From contig NZ_CP025118.1 of NCBI RefSeq assembly GCF_002831665.1, forward strand, positions 496,001 through 560,000: a stretch of 64,000 nucleotides of DNA, written 5' to 3'. The DNA is from Lacinutrix sp. Bg11-31. Lineage in GTDB: Bacteria; Bacteroidota; Bacteroidia; Flavobacteriales; Flavobacteriaceae. The translations under genes and the position numbers were made by a program. The notes beneath the pieces are model-generated. The model was not told where the DNA came from and ran no database searches. It was given only the letters and a program-made list of their open reading frames with translations. Shown here in pieces: positions 9,776-19,234 of the stretch. The first letter of the stretch is position 1; each line of letters starts with the position of its first letter.

Positions 9776-12700
9776 CTATTTAAATTCACTTGGTGAGAGA
9801 CCAAACTCTTCTTTAAAAGCTCTACTAAACCACGAAGGGTCATTAAATCCAACATCATAGGCAATTTCAGCAATAGTTCTATTTGTAGTCTGTATTAGGT
9901 CTTTGCTTTTTTGTAAACGAATAGATCTAATAAATAGTGCAGTAGATTTTCCGCTAATAGCTTTTAGTTTCCTGTAAACTTGAGACTCACTTAAAAAAAG
10001 TTTTTTAGCAAGCTCTTTAGATCCAAAAGCATGATTATTAATATCTTCATGAATAATTGAAATTATTTTTTTTAGAAATTTATCTTCAGGGTTACTAGTA
10101 GGTTTTTTTACCAGATCATTAAAATCACTCGTTTTAAATTTCGCAATTATTTTTTTACGAAGTAATAATAACTGATCGAGTCTTATATATAATTCTTCCT
10201 TGTTAAATGGTTTCGATAAGTATGCATCTGCACCTAATGAGAGACCTGTTAAGCGATCCTCGTTGCTAACTTTTGCTGTTAATAATATAATAGGAATATG
10301 GTTTGTACGCTCATCAGATTTTAATGTAGAACAGACTTCAAAGCCATCTTTTTCAGGCATCATTACATCTGAGATAATAATATCTGGAATATTTTCATAA
10401 GCCATATCTATACCAATCCTTCCGTTTATAGCATGTTGCACTTGGTATTTGTTCTCTAAGCATGTTTTTAAGTAATGCACTACATCTATGTTATCTTCAA
10501 TAATAAGCGCAATTGGTAAATTAGAATTTATGGATTCTATAGCTTCTATAGACTCTTCTAAAACTGTTGTTTTTGATGTGTATAATGGAGTTTGAGGGAG
10601 TGATAAAATAGCGTTTCTGGTTACTGGTATTTTAATAATAAATTCGCTGCCTTTCCCCAGTTTGCTTTTTACAGATATGTCTCCATGCATTAAATTCACC
10701 AATTCCTTTGTTAATGCAAGACCAATACCTGTGCCTTCGTAACTTCTAGACGTAGAGCTATCTGCTTGATAAAAACGATTAAAAACATGTAATAAATCGT
10801 TTTCTGTTAGACCAAGTCCATTGTCTTTTATTTTTAATAATAAAAACTCATGACCTAAATTTATGACATGGTTTAGATGCACAATTATTTTTCCATTTTC
10901 TGGTGTAAATTTAATAGCATTAGAAAGGACATTAGAAATTATTGAAGAAAGCTTGTTAGCGTCGAAATCCATTTCTAAATGGTCAATTTCAGAATAAATT
11001 GTAAGATTTATACTATTTGCTTGCGCGAGCGAATGGTAGCTTTCGCACACATATTTAATGTATGGAATCACATCAGATTTATATAGTTCTAATTTTACTA
11101 CTCCACTTTCTAATTTGGCAAGATCTAACATTCTATTTACTAGTTGTAATAAGCTTTCGCTATTGCGATGTATTAGTTCTAAAGATTTATCTGCACCTTT
11201 AAACACCCTATCTTGTACATTGAGCTTTAGAGATTCTACCATACCTAAAATAACTGTTAAAGGTGTTCTGAATTCGTGTGTAATGTTAGTATATAGACTG
11301 TTTTTGAGTAGATTAACTTCTTTTAAACGTAAGCTTTCTTCAACAGCTAGTTTTCGAGATAATTGAAAACGATAAAACAAATAAGCGAGTGAAATTAATA
11401 TTATAAAGTAACCAAAATATGCTAAAGTACTTAACCACCATGGTGGTGAAATATTTAATTTCATTTCTAATGGTTTTTTATCCCACTCTATTCCTCTAGA
11501 AAAACCATTTATTTGTAAAGTGTACTTGCCAGAAGGTAAATTAAGAAATTGAATTTTTGAACCAGTTAACATATTCCAATTCTCGTCTGTTGGTAAAAGT
11601 TTGTAGCCATATTTCACATTTTTATAATGACGAAAATCTATTGATGAAAATTCTAAATAAAATGGAAACTGATTATGTTTAAACTCTAATAAACTTGTAT
11701 TTATTATAGATTTACTTAACACATTGTTTTTTTTGCTATTTGGCTTTATAACAGAATCTTTTATTTTTAATTCTGAGAAGTAAATTGTTTTTTTTATATC
11801 AATAGCTTCTATTTCTTCTGGATTAAAATATGTTACACCTCCAATGCCTCCTAAATATATAGTGCCTAAACTATCTTTAAATTTGGCATGAATATCAAAC
11901 TCGTTACTTTGTATACCATCTTGTGTGCTATATTGAGTGAATTTCCTGTTTTTAGTATTAAATTTTACTAAACCGTCATTTGTACCTAGCCAAAGATTTC
12001 CTTTATTATCATCTTGTATACTATAAACTGCTGCATTAGGGAATTGGCTTTGCTCTTTCCATGAAACAAAAGTGTTATTGCCTGTGAATAAATTTAATCC
12101 ATGGCGAGTACCTAGCCAAATACTGTCATTTTTGTCTATTAATATGTCGTAAACGGAGTTATTAGAAAGGCTTTCTTTTTTTGAAGAATTTTTATTATAG
12201 TTTGTAAAAACGGGATTAGTATAATTATTGTTATTAAAATATAGTTTGGTTAATCCTCCTTGCGTACCAATCCAAACATTGTTTTGTCTATCGGTTTTTA
12301 CACACATAGTTACATTACTTTGTAAGGAGTTTTTGTTTACAGGATTATTTTCGTAGCGAGTTATTTTTATATTATCGTTGTTTTTTATTTCTAATCTAAA
12401 AATACCATATCCATAAGTTGCTCCCCAAATATTATTATTATAATCTAGTGTCATTCCTTTTAAAAAATCGCCACTTATAGAATTTATATCGTTAGGATTG
12501 TATCTAAATACTTTAAATTTTGGTTGCTTAGGGTCAAATGTTTTTAGGTTTAACATACGTAAACCTCTTGTGGTTGCCACCCAAAGTCTTTGGTTTTTAT
12601 GGTCTTTAATTATTTCTCTTACAGTACCAAATGTAATTGAAGAGTCGTTTTTTACCTTTTCAAAATAATAAGGAACACCATTTCTTATTAAATTTAATCC

Positions 12701-13861
12701 ACCATCTGAAGTGCCAACCCATAAATCTGTTTTATCTCTTAGAATTGAAAAAATAACATTATCATTAAGGAGGTGATTACCTTGTTTGTTTTTTGATATA
12801 TTTTTAAAAAGAGGAGGTTTAAAATTTAGTAGATTTAAATTATTTGCAGTGCCTACAAGTATTTTATCTTTATCAATATTTAGTAAAGCAGTAACCGTAT
12901 TATTGCTTAATAAATCTTTGTTATTTTTTGATTTTTCTATTTCACGAATTATTTTCATTTTTTTCCAGTTTAATAGAAAAAGACCATTTCCAGTTCCAAT
13001 CCATACAGAATCATCATTTCCTTTTAAAAAAGAGGATATAAACTTTACCGAGATAAGGTTTTCTAATTCAAACTTGAATAGCTCTAACTTTTTACTTTTA
13101 AAAGTATAGATATATAAGCCATAATCGCTCCCAATTAATAAGTGCTTTCCTGTATTAAAAAAGCAGCGAACACGACTTTTAATTGTAAATTCTGGTTTAA
13201 TGTTAGGGTTAAAGCTCTCAGAAGAGTTAATTTTATAAACGTTACCATTAAAATCGCCAACCCAGAGATTGTTATTGTTAGATTGATAGAGTAAGGCACT
13301 TAATGATTGATTATTAAAATAATTTTCTTGTAAAAAGGTGTTATTCTCTAAGCTTTTAAGCTTGTGCAATCCCGAGAGTCTAGATGCTACCCATACATTA
13401 CCTTGATTATCTATATCTAAATCAGATATGGTTTCATTTTCGTTTTTTGCATATTTTAATTTTACTTTATAAAAACGTTCTAGTTTTTGGTTATAATAAG
13501 AAAGGCCATTACCAATAGATCCTACCCATATGTTTGTGTTTTTATCTTCTAATAATACATTTGTTAAGTTTCCGGGAATACTTGTAGAATCTAACTCTTG
13601 GTACTTATAATGCTTAAAATTTGTACCATCAAATCTATTTAAACCATCTTGTGTTGCTATCCAAACAAAACCAGTTTTATCTTGTAATAGGTCATTAATG
13701 GTAACTTGAGACAGCCCTTCTTCTAACGAAAAATGTTTAATACTTGGTAGATTATTTTGCGCAGAAGTATAATAAAAAGAAAATAAAGATAGTTGTAATA
13801 CAATACTAATAGAATGTATAAGCTTCGTTTTTATTAAAATCTTTTTGTTTATCCTTTGCAT
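9776..13861 (-). CDS. Hybrid two-component system sensor/regulator (HTCS)
   Basis: One-protein signalling system of the Bacteroidota HTCS type: a periplasmic ligand sensor fused to a kinase, receiver and DNA-binding domain. Order: N-terminal signal/anchor (about 1-34); two-bladed Reg_prop propeller region (about 40-735) with repeated units such as FVWIATQDGLNRFDG and NIWVGSIGNGL; Y_Y_Y domain (about 740-805); membrane helix (about 817-838); HisKA with the phospho-acceptor His near residue 861 in HEFRTPL; HATPase_c with NVLSNAIKF, DNGLGL and GTGIGLAL; receiver with Asp near 1165 in ISDVMMPEKDG; AraC-type HTH (about 1270-1361) with AEIAYDVGFNDPSWFSRAF. All key residues are present. HTCS genes usually neighbour glycan-utilisation loci with SusC/SusD; here none is seen, only the secreted trio downstream. 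Confidence 0.95.
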   Translation of the reverse strand: MQRINKKILIKTKLIHSISIVLQLSLFSFYYTSAQNNLPSIKHFSLEEGLSQVTINDLLQDKTGFVWIATQDGLNRFDGTNFKHYKYQELDSTSIPGNLTNVLLEDKNTNIWVGSIGNGLSYYNQKLERFYKVKLKYAKNENETISDLDIDNQGNVWVASRLSGLHKLKSLENNTFLQENYFNNQSLSALLYQSNNNNLWVGDFNGNVYKINSSESFNPNIKPEFTIKSRVRCFFNTGKHLLIGSDYGLYIYTFKSKKLELFKFELENLISVKFISSFLKGNDDSVWIGTGNGLFLLNWKKMKIIREIEKSKNNKDLLSNNTVTALLNIDKDKILVGTANNLNLLNFKPPLFKNISKNKQGNHLLNDNVIFSILRDKTDLWVGTSDGGLNLIRNGVPYYFEKVKNDSSITFGTVREIIKDHKNQRLWVATTRGLRMLNLKTFDPKQPKFKVFRYNPNDINSISGDFLKGMTLDYNNNIWGATYGYGIFRLEIKNNDNIKITRYENNPVNKNSLQSNVTMCVKTDRQNNVWIGTQGGLTKLYFNNNNYTNPVFTNYNKNSSKKESLSNNSVYDILIDKNDSIWLGTRHGLNLFTGNNTFVSWKEQSQFPNAAVYSIQDDNKGNLWLGTNDGLVKFNTKNRKFTQYSTQDGIQSNEFDIHAKFKDSLGTIYLGGIGGVTYFNPEEIEAIDIKKTIYFSELKIKDSVIKPNSKKNNVLSKSIINTSLLEFKHNQFPFYLEFSSIDFRHYKNVKYGYKLLPTDENWNMLTGSKIQFLNLPSGKYTLQINGFSRGIEWDKKPLEMKLNISPPWWLSTLAYFGYFIILISLAYLFYRFQLSRKLAVEESLRLKEVNLLKNSLYTNITHEFRTPLTVILGMVESLKLNVQDRVFKGADKSLELIHRNSESLLQLVNRMLDLAKLESGVVKLELYKSDVIPYIKYVCESYHSLAQANSINLTIYSEIDHLEMDFDANKLSSIISNVLSNAIKFTPENGKIIVHLNHVINLGHEFLLLKIKDNGLGLTENDLLHVFNRFYQADSSTSRSYEGTGIGLALTKELVNLMHGDISVKSKLGKGSEFIIKIPVTRNAILSLPQTPLYTSKTTVLEESIEAIESINSNLPIALIIEDNIDVVHYLKTCLENKYQVQHAINGRIGIDMAYENIPDIIISDVMMPEKDGFEVCSTLKSDERTNHIPIILLTAKVSNEDRLTGLSLGADAYLSKPFNKEELYIRLDQLLLLRKKIIAKFKTSDFNDLVKKPTSNPEDKFLKKIISIIHEDINNHAFGSKELAKKLFLSESQVYRKLKAISGKSTALFIRSIRLQKSKDLIQTTNRTIAEIAYDVGFNDPSWFSRAFKEEFGLSPSEFK

Positions 13862-13964
13862 ATAAGCAAGTTAGATGTTTTTGCGTAGAAACCAAAATGG
13901 TATATAAAAATCTAATTTTATGGAATTAGTAGAATTTAATGATAGAAATTTTTAACAATCGTTT

Positions 13965-14756
13965 TTAGTTCACTCTAAAAGTTCCAGAGTTTTCATCGAA
14001 TACAATTAAGTCTTTTGGGAAAAGTGTTTCGAAAACACCCTTTTTAATTAAGCTTTTTGGAGAATCGGTAATCACATTATCTTTTGTCATTACTATCATT
14101 GTATCGCATAACTGTATTGCTAAATCTATTTCGTGAGAAGAAAATAATATAGTCTTGCCAGTTTCTTTAGCTAACTTTTGAAGTAGTTTAAGAATGTATG
14201 CTTTGTGATACATATCTAAATGCGTGGTAGGTTCATCTAGAATTATTAAGTCGGTATCTTGTGCTAATGCACGTGTAATCATTACTTTTTGAAGCTGTCC
14301 ATCACTAAGTTCAAAACATTTTTTATGTTTTAAATCTTCAATGTTTGTTTGTGTAATGGCTTTGTTTATTATTAAAATATCAGTTTCAGATAAACTACCT
14401 ACCCAATTGGTATATGGTTGTCTACCAAGTGCAACAAGTTCGAAAACCGATAAGTTTTTTGAGGCTATTTGTTCGGTTAAAACCAAACTCATTGCTTGTG
14501 CTAATTCTAAATTATCGTATTTATCTAATGGTTTATTATTTAAATAGAGAGCACCAGCTAATTTGGGCTGTACTTGTGTTAAGGTTCTTAATAATGTAGA
14601 TTTTCCAATACCATTAGCACCAACTAATCCTATTAACTGCCCTTCTTTTAATTGTAAATTAATATTTGAAGCAATAATAGTTTCAGCCTTTTTAGACTTG
14701 TAGCCAATGGAAAGGTTTTTTGTTTCTAGGATGGTATGTTCTATATTTTTTTCCAT
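13965..14756 (-). CDS. btuD: Cobalamin/Fe-siderophore-type ABC transporter ATPase (BtuD-like)
   Basis: ATPase powering the BtuC permease. Walker A is GANGIGKST, the signature is LSDGQLQKV (LSGGQ variant with Asp), and Walker B is LIILDEPTTHLD, followed by the switch His in FSSHEIDLAI. 263 residues is normal. Its ATG directly abuts the permease stop codon (14757), so translation is probably coupled. The family cannot be told apart by sequence from haem or siderophore importers; assignment to vitamin B12 rests on the neighbouring cobalamin riboswitch and btuB across the divergent gap. Confidence 0.88.
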   Translation of the reverse strand: MEKNIEHTILETKNLSIGYKSKKAETIIASNINLQLKEGQLIGLVGANGIGKSTLLRTLTQVQPKLAGALYLNNKPLDKYDNLELAQAMSLVLTEQIASKNLSVFELVALGRQPYTNWVGSLSETDILIINKAITQTNIEDLKHKKCFELSDGQLQKVMITRALAQDTDLIILDEPTTHLDMYHKAYILKLLQKLAKETGKTILFSSHEIDLAIQLCDTMIVMTKDNVITDSPKSLIKKGVFETLFPKDLIVFDENSGTFRVN

Positions 14757-15773
14757 TTAAAACACCATTTTACGTTTTCTAACCAATAGCCAAATAACAA
14801 CAGGTGCACCAATTAAAGAGGTTATAGCATTAATTGGTAAGGTATAATCGCTTGTTGGTAATTGTGCAATACTATCGCAAATAAGCATAACAATGGCACC
14901 AATTAAAAACACTGCTGGTAATAATATTTTATGATTAGAGGTATTAAAAACCTGTCTTGTTATGTGCGGAATTGCTAAACCTATAAAGGCTATTGGTCCA
15001 GCAAAAGCAGTTATTGTACCTGCTAATAAACTGGTTGCTATAATAACGATTAATCTGCTTTGTTTAATATTTAAACCTAAGCTTTTTGCATAATTTTCTC
15101 CTAGTAAAAGTGTGTTTAATGCTTTAATTGAAGCGATACTAAATACAATTCCAAGAGCGTAAATGAACCCAAATATTTTAAGTTCGCTCCATTGTAAATC
15201 ACCTAAACTCCCAAAGCCCCAAAAAATGTAACGTTGTAATTCTTCGGCAGAACTAAAATAAGAAAGTACACTTACTACAGCAGCAGTAATGCTACCAAAC
15301 ATGAGACCTATTATTAATATTGCCATGGTGTCTTTTACTCTTGAAGACACTATTAAAACAGTTAATAACACAAGAAAACTACCTAAGCTTGCTGCAATAA
15401 CTAAACTCCATTTAGAAATTAAAAGTGTAGCAAAAAAACCACCAAAAACCGATGATCCCATAATTAACAAAGCAACACCTAAACTAGCTCCAGAGGTAAT
15501 ACCTAAAACAAAAGGACCAGCTAATGGGTTTCTAAATAAAGTTTGCATTAATAGTCCAGAAATTCCTAAACCAGAACCAACCAAAATAGCAGTAAAGGCT
15601 TTTGGTAATCTGTAATTTTGAATAATATAATTATCTGTAATACCAACTAAACTTTCGAAAATGGTTTTAAATGGAATAGAAACAGATCCTAAACTAATAT
15701 TAGCAAAGAAACACAGTATTAAAACTAATGTTAACACTATAAAAGAAGCTTTGTATGTGTTGGTATCTTGCAA
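14757..15773 (-). CDS. btuC: FecCD-family ABC permease (BtuC-like)
   Basis: Inner-membrane permease of the FecCD/BtuC family with about ten hydrophobic segments across 338 residues. Family features visible: RLPKAFTAILVGSGLGISG near residue 55, NPLAGPFVLGITSGA (about 80-95), GLAIPHITRQVF with the coupling-helix region near 270, and LPISDYTLPI-like text near the end (here LPTSDYTLPINAIT). It lies between the binding protein and the ATPase with no intergenic bases on either side, a tight three-gene transport operon. Substrate is inferred to be cobalamin from the locus. Confidence 0.9.
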   Translation of the reverse strand: MQDTNTYKASFIVLTLVLILCFFANISLGSVSIPFKTIFESLVGITDNYIIQNYRLPKAFTAILVGSGLGISGLLMQTLFRNPLAGPFVLGITSGASLGVALLIMGSSVFGGFFATLLISKWSLVIAASLGSFLVLLTVLIVSSRVKDTMAILIIGLMFGSITAAVVSVLSYFSSAEELQRYIFWGFGSLGDLQWSELKIFGFIYALGIVFSIASIKALNTLLLGENYAKSLGLNIKQSRLIVIIATSLLAGTITAFAGPIAFIGLAIPHITRQVFNTSNHKILLPAVFLIGAIVMLICDSIAQLPTSDYTLPINAITSLIGAPVVIWLLVRKRKMVF

Positions 15774-16958
15774 TTATTTTAAAGGTTTAAAAAAGGATGG
15801 TGTGTAATTTTGTAATAATTCTGGGTGACAGATTTTAATAATGTCTTTTAAAACTAAATCTGGTCTTGCAGTTCCAAGTTCGTAATATAAGACGCCTCCA
15901 GTTTCTCCAGTAGTATCTGCAAAAGAGTATATGTTTTTGTTTTTAAAAGCATCAAATTTTGTGTAATGCTTATTTCCTTTTTCTAGTGCTTCTAAACTTG
16001 AATAGTATGATGGACTTAACCATAAATCGGCAGTTTTAGCTTTATCGAAAACAGTTTCAAAGTTTAAAGCTAAACTTCCACTTCCTGTAGTTTCTCTCCA
16101 TAAATAATTAACGTTAGCATCTTTTAAGATCTGTGCTTCTGTACTTGTTCCATTTGGTAAATACCAAATATCTTTATGCATGGCACCACTTAAAATTGTT
16201 GGTTGTTTAGTAACTTTCGCTGCAATCTTCTTAGCTTCTAAATAGTCTTTTTCAATACTATTAAAAATAGAATCGGCTTCCTTTTGCTTATTATAAAGTA
16301 CACCAAAAAACTTAATCCATTCTGCTTTTGCTAAAGCCGATTTTTCTACCCAATCACCATTATATATTACTGGAATGTTAGCGTTCTTAATAGTTTCTAG
16401 CGACTTGCTTTTTCCATCTACTCCAAAAGCAACAACTAAGTGTGGATTGAGGTTTAATAAAACTTCAGTATTTATACCTTCGTTTTTGCCAAGTTCTCTT
16501 ATGTCTCCATTATCAATTCGTGCTCTGGTTTTTTTAGAAGAGATATAGTTTGTTCCAGGAAAACCAATTAAGGTTTCTTCAACTCCTAAAAGTTCAAGAG
16601 CAGGAATATGAGTAGTAGAAGTTACTACAATTTTTTCTATTGGTGTTGTAATAATACCATCGTAACCGTCTTTATTAAATGTGGTTTTCGCAGCACTTTC
16701 TTTAGAAATCAATGCATACCTATAATTTTTTTCTGCTTCAGGCCATGGATTATTGATTTCTAAAACATCGAAACCGTTATAATTAATAATTTTAAAGCCT
16801 TCAGCATAGTTGTTTTTGGTTTCATTTCCCTCTTCAATATTATGCTTTAGATTATAATCATCGGGAGTTAAATTATGTTTCTCATTCTTACAATTTAGTA
16901 AAAATAGAAGTGAAAATAAAAGTAATAATAAAGACTTGTTCTGTAACATTTGTAACAT
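15774..16958 (-). CDS. btuF: Periplasmic/lipoprotein substrate-binding protein (BtuF-like)
   Basis: Class III (helical-backbone) binding protein of the BtuF/FepB type. The signal peptide ends LLNCKN, a lipobox, so the protein is membrane-tethered. The two-lobe domain starts near residue 105 with the typical IEKIVVTSTTHIPALELLG and continues with LNPHLVVAFG; the second lobe holds ADLWLSPSYYSS. 394 residues is longer than E. coli BtuF (about 266), as often seen in Bacteroidota. The 5' end reads ATGTTACAA ATGTTACAG, a 9-base tandem repeat giving two possible starts (16958 or 16949). First gene of the btuFCD operon; no riboswitch lies in front of it, only 43 bases to the divergent small ORF. Confidence 0.87.
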   Translation of the reverse strand: MLQMLQNKSLLLLLFSLLFLLNCKNEKHNLTPDDYNLKHNIEEGNETKNNYAEGFKIINYNGFDVLEINNPWPEAEKNYRYALISKESAAKTTFNKDGYDGIITTPIEKIVVTSTTHIPALELLGVEETLIGFPGTNYISSKKTRARIDNGDIRELGKNEGINTEVLLNLNPHLVVAFGVDGKSKSLETIKNANIPVIYNGDWVEKSALAKAEWIKFFGVLYNKQKEADSIFNSIEKDYLEAKKIAAKVTKQPTILSGAMHKDIWYLPNGTSTEAQILKDANVNYLWRETTGSGSLALNFETVFDKAKTADLWLSPSYYSSLEALEKGNKHYTKFDAFKNKNIYSFADTTGETGGVLYYELGTARPDLVLKDIIKICHPELLQNYTPSFFKPLK

Positions 16959-17001
16959 TTAAATAGATGAGATTCCTTTAAATTTATATAAAATTATAGT
17001 A

Positions 17002-17109
17002 ATGAAAGACGGTTCAAATTTAACAATATATATACTAGGAGGCATTATTTTACTACATTTTTTAGTAGGCTTCATTTATCTATTTTATAAACTGACGAAG
17101 AAAAAGTAA
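17002..17109 (+). CDS. 35-residue single-pass membrane microprotein
   Basis: A short ORF starting MKDGSNLT, then a hydrophobic helix of about 21 residues (IYILGGIILLHFLVGFIYLF, in part), then a basic tail YKLTKKK before TAA. The order Asn/Asp-rich N-terminus, single helix and positively charged C-terminus is a good small membrane protein with the tail in the cytoplasm. It lies 43 bases from the divergent btuF start and ends 30 bases before the promoter of the riboswitch transcript. I have the impression that similar peptides recur in flavobacteria, but have no search result. Function unknown; a link to the B12 transporter is inference from position. Confidence 0.6.
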   Translation: MKDGSNLTIYILGGIILLHFLVGFIYLFYKLTKKK

Positions 17110-17139
17110 GTTTAATTAGTCTGCATTTAAAAAAGAATT

Positions 17140-17147
17140 TACTTTTG
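17140..17147 (+). promoter_or_regulatory. Bacteroidota -7 promoter element (TACTTTTG) for the riboswitch-btuB transcript
   Basis: TACTTTTG matches the Bacteroidota sigma-A -7 consensus TAnnTTTG. Transcription should start around 17154, just before the conserved core of the cobalamin riboswitch. No clear -33 TTG is visible about 20 bases upstream, so this may be a weak or activated promoter. Confidence 0.55.
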
Positions 17148-17154
17148 CAAAGAA

Positions 17155-17335
17155 TTTTGGTTTGACTTTACAATAAAGTAAAGTTAATTAAAAGGGAATC
17201 AAGTTAAAACCTTGAACTGTTCCCGCAACTGTAATCTTAGTTCACGTAAGTGAATGCTTGTTATCACCCTTCAAGTCACTGGAAAAAATTTCTGGGAAGA
17301 CAGATAGCAAGACGAGAGTCAGGAGACCTGCCATT
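17155..17335 (+). promoter_or_regulatory. Cobalamin (vitamin B12) riboswitch
   Basis: Conserved pieces of the cobalamin riboswitch appear in order: aaagggaatc (17191-17200), tcccgcaactgtaa (17221-17234), caagtcactgg (17272-17282), tgggaagac (17293-17301) and the B12 box gtcaggagacctgcc (17318-17332). It lies 41 bases ahead of the btuB start on the same strand, where it should lower btuB expression when adenosyl- or methyl-cobalamin is bound. The peripheral arms between 17235 and 17271 are present but I did not fold them. Confidence 0.96.
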
Positions 17336-17346
17336 TTCAATATCGT

Positions 17347-17370
17347 AAAAATCTTCGGGAGAAAGGTTTT
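17347..17370 (+). promoter_or_regulatory. Hairpin between riboswitch and btuB start (likely expression platform)
   Basis: aaaaatcttc (17347-17356) can pair with gaaaggtttt (17361-17370) around a short ggga loop, with one bulge. It ends six bases before the btuB ATG and contains gggagaaagg, the only purine-rich ribosome-binding-like sequence near the start. There is no U-tract, so control of translation rather than termination is the better guess. Confidence 0.5.
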
Positions 17371-17376
17371 AAGATT

Positions 17377-19227
17377 ATGAAACAAAGTATTCTATTTTTA
17401 TTAGGTGTTCTTTTTAGTTTAAGCATTGTAGCTCAAACTAAGCTAGATTCTGTCCATAAGTTAGAGGAGGTTGTTTTAAACGATGTTAAGCTTAATCAAA
17501 ATGCAGCAGGTTTTAAAGTTACCGTTCTAAACGATTCAATTTTAAGCAAAAACAACTCAAATTTCACCAATCTACTACGTTTTAATTCTAATATTTATTT
17601 TAAAGAAAATGGTTATGGAATGGTGTCTTCACCTTCTTTTAGAGGAACAAATGCTTCTCAAACTGCTGTTATTTGGAATGGTATTTCTATAAACTCTCAA
17701 CTTAATGGGCAAACCGATTTTAATACCATAAATACTAACAACATCAATCAAGTTGTTATTAGAAATGGAGGAGGTAGTGTACAATATGGAAGTGGTGCCA
17801 TTGGCGGAAGTATTCATTTAGATAATACCCTAAGTTTTAGTTCGCATTTAAAAAACGATGTCAAACTTAATTATGGAAGTTTCGATACAAAAAACGTAAG
17901 TTTTGTAACCGATTATGGTAACGAGAAGTTTGCTTTTAATATTGGTGTAAATTATATAGATTCTGAAAATGACTATAAATATTTAGGCAGAGATCAAGTA
18001 AACGAAAATGGTGCTTTTAATAATTTAAGTTTGAGTGCTAATTTGGGTTATTTTATTTCTGATAAAGATGTTATAAAGCTATACCATCAATATTTTTTAG
18101 GTGAAAGAGAATTTTCTGGAACAACTGCAACACCTTCTAATAGTAAATACGAAGATAGAAACTCTAGATCAATGTTAGAGTGGTCAAGAAATGGTTTGGC
18201 TTATACGTCTGCGTTGAAGGTTGCTTATTTAAAAGAGTATTTTGAGTTTTTTCAAAACAAAGATTCTGAATTCTTTTCTTTTGGAGAAGTAAGTACGTTA
18301 CTATTAAAACACAATTTCGATTATAAGTTATCTAAAACATTATCTGTAAAAAGTATTTTAGATTATAATTATTTTGAAGGTGAAGGGAGTAGTTTTGGTG
18401 AGCCAAATAGAAGCGCATTTTCTGCTACAGGATTGCTACAATACAACCCTAATAAAAAAGTGAATTTAGGTTTTAATGTACGCCAAGATGTAATGTCTAA
18501 TTTTAAAAGCCCATTATTATTCTCGATGGATGGTGCTTTTCGTTTTTCGAGCCATTACAAATTAAAAATTAATGGTTCTAAGAATTTTAGAGTTCCAACA
18601 TTTAACGATTTATATTGGCAACCTGGCGGAAACTTAGATTTAGTGCCAGAGTCTTCTTATCAAATAGATTTAGGCCATGTTGTTTCTTTTAATTGGTTAC
18701 AATTTCAATTAAACACCTATTATATTTCAACTGAAGATTTAATACAGTGGCAACCAAATTCGTCTGGATTTTGGTCACCTAAAAACATAGCTAAGTCTCA
18801 TAGTTATGGTGCAGAAATAGGTATAGATATTACAAAAACATTTAATAAACATCAATTAAAGTTTACTTCTAATTACTCTTATACAGTGTCTGAGAATTTA
18901 GAGACTAATAAACAATTAATTTATGTGCCTTTTCATAAAGCAAACGCCTCTTTAGCATATAGCTTTAATAAGTTTTCTGCTTATTATCAGCATTTATTTA
19001 ATGGTAGTGTTTTTACAACTGCCGATAATTTAAAAGGTTCTTTTTATAGTTTAGAACCTTACGATGTTGCTAATTTAGGACTTAACTATAAAGTAATTAA
19101 AACAACAACAAACCAATTAGATTTAGGCTTAAACATTAATAATATTTTTAATGAAGTTTATCAAAATGTAGCTTTTAGACCAATGTCAAACAGAAACTTT
19201 AATATTCAATTACACTATAAATTTTAA
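17377..19227 (+). CDS. btuB: TonB-dependent outer-membrane cobalamin receptor BtuB
   Basis: 616-residue TonB-dependent receptor. Signal peptide ends SIVAQ; the TonB-box/plug region follows with VVLNDVKLNQ, then SPSFRGTNASQTAVIWNG and VVIRNGGGSVQYGSGAIGG, typical plug motifs, then a 22-strand barrel ending in aromatic LHYKF. It lacks the long CarboxypepD-like N-terminal extension of SusC proteins, which fits the BtuB/FecA class. The upstream cobalamin riboswitch and the downstream BtuG-like lipoprotein support vitamin B12 (or related corrinoids) as substrate. Seven bases separate it from the next gene, so the two form one riboswitch-controlled operon. Confidence 0.94.
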   Translation: MKQSILFLLGVLFSLSIVAQTKLDSVHKLEEVVLNDVKLNQNAAGFKVTVLNDSILSKNNSNFTNLLRFNSNIYFKENGYGMVSSPSFRGTNASQTAVIWNGISINSQLNGQTDFNTINTNNINQVVIRNGGGSVQYGSGAIGGSIHLDNTLSFSSHLKNDVKLNYGSFDTKNVSFVTDYGNEKFAFNIGVNYIDSENDYKYLGRDQVNENGAFNNLSLSANLGYFISDKDVIKLYHQYFLGEREFSGTTATPSNSKYEDRNSRSMLEWSRNGLAYTSALKVAYLKEYFEFFQNKDSEFFSFGEVSTLLLKHNFDYKLSKTLSVKSILDYNYFEGEGSSFGEPNRSAFSATGLLQYNPNKKVNLGFNVRQDVMSNFKSPLLFSMDGAFRFSSHYKLKINGSKNFRVPTFNDLYWQPGGNLDLVPESSYQIDLGHVVSFNWLQFQLNTYYISTEDLIQWQPNSSGFWSPKNIAKSHSYGAEIGIDITKTFNKHQLKFTSNYSYTVSENLETNKQLIYVPFHKANASLAYSFNKFSAYYQHLFNGSVFTTADNLKGSFYSLEPYDVANLGLNYKVIKTTTNQLDLGLNINNIFNEVYQNVAFRPMSNRNFNIQLHYKF

Positions 19228-19234
19228 AACAATT

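Noticed and set aside
16959..17001. Second cobalamin riboswitch for btuFCD
   Set aside because: Only 43 bases separate btuF from the small ORF, with none of the riboswitch core motifs on the minus strand.
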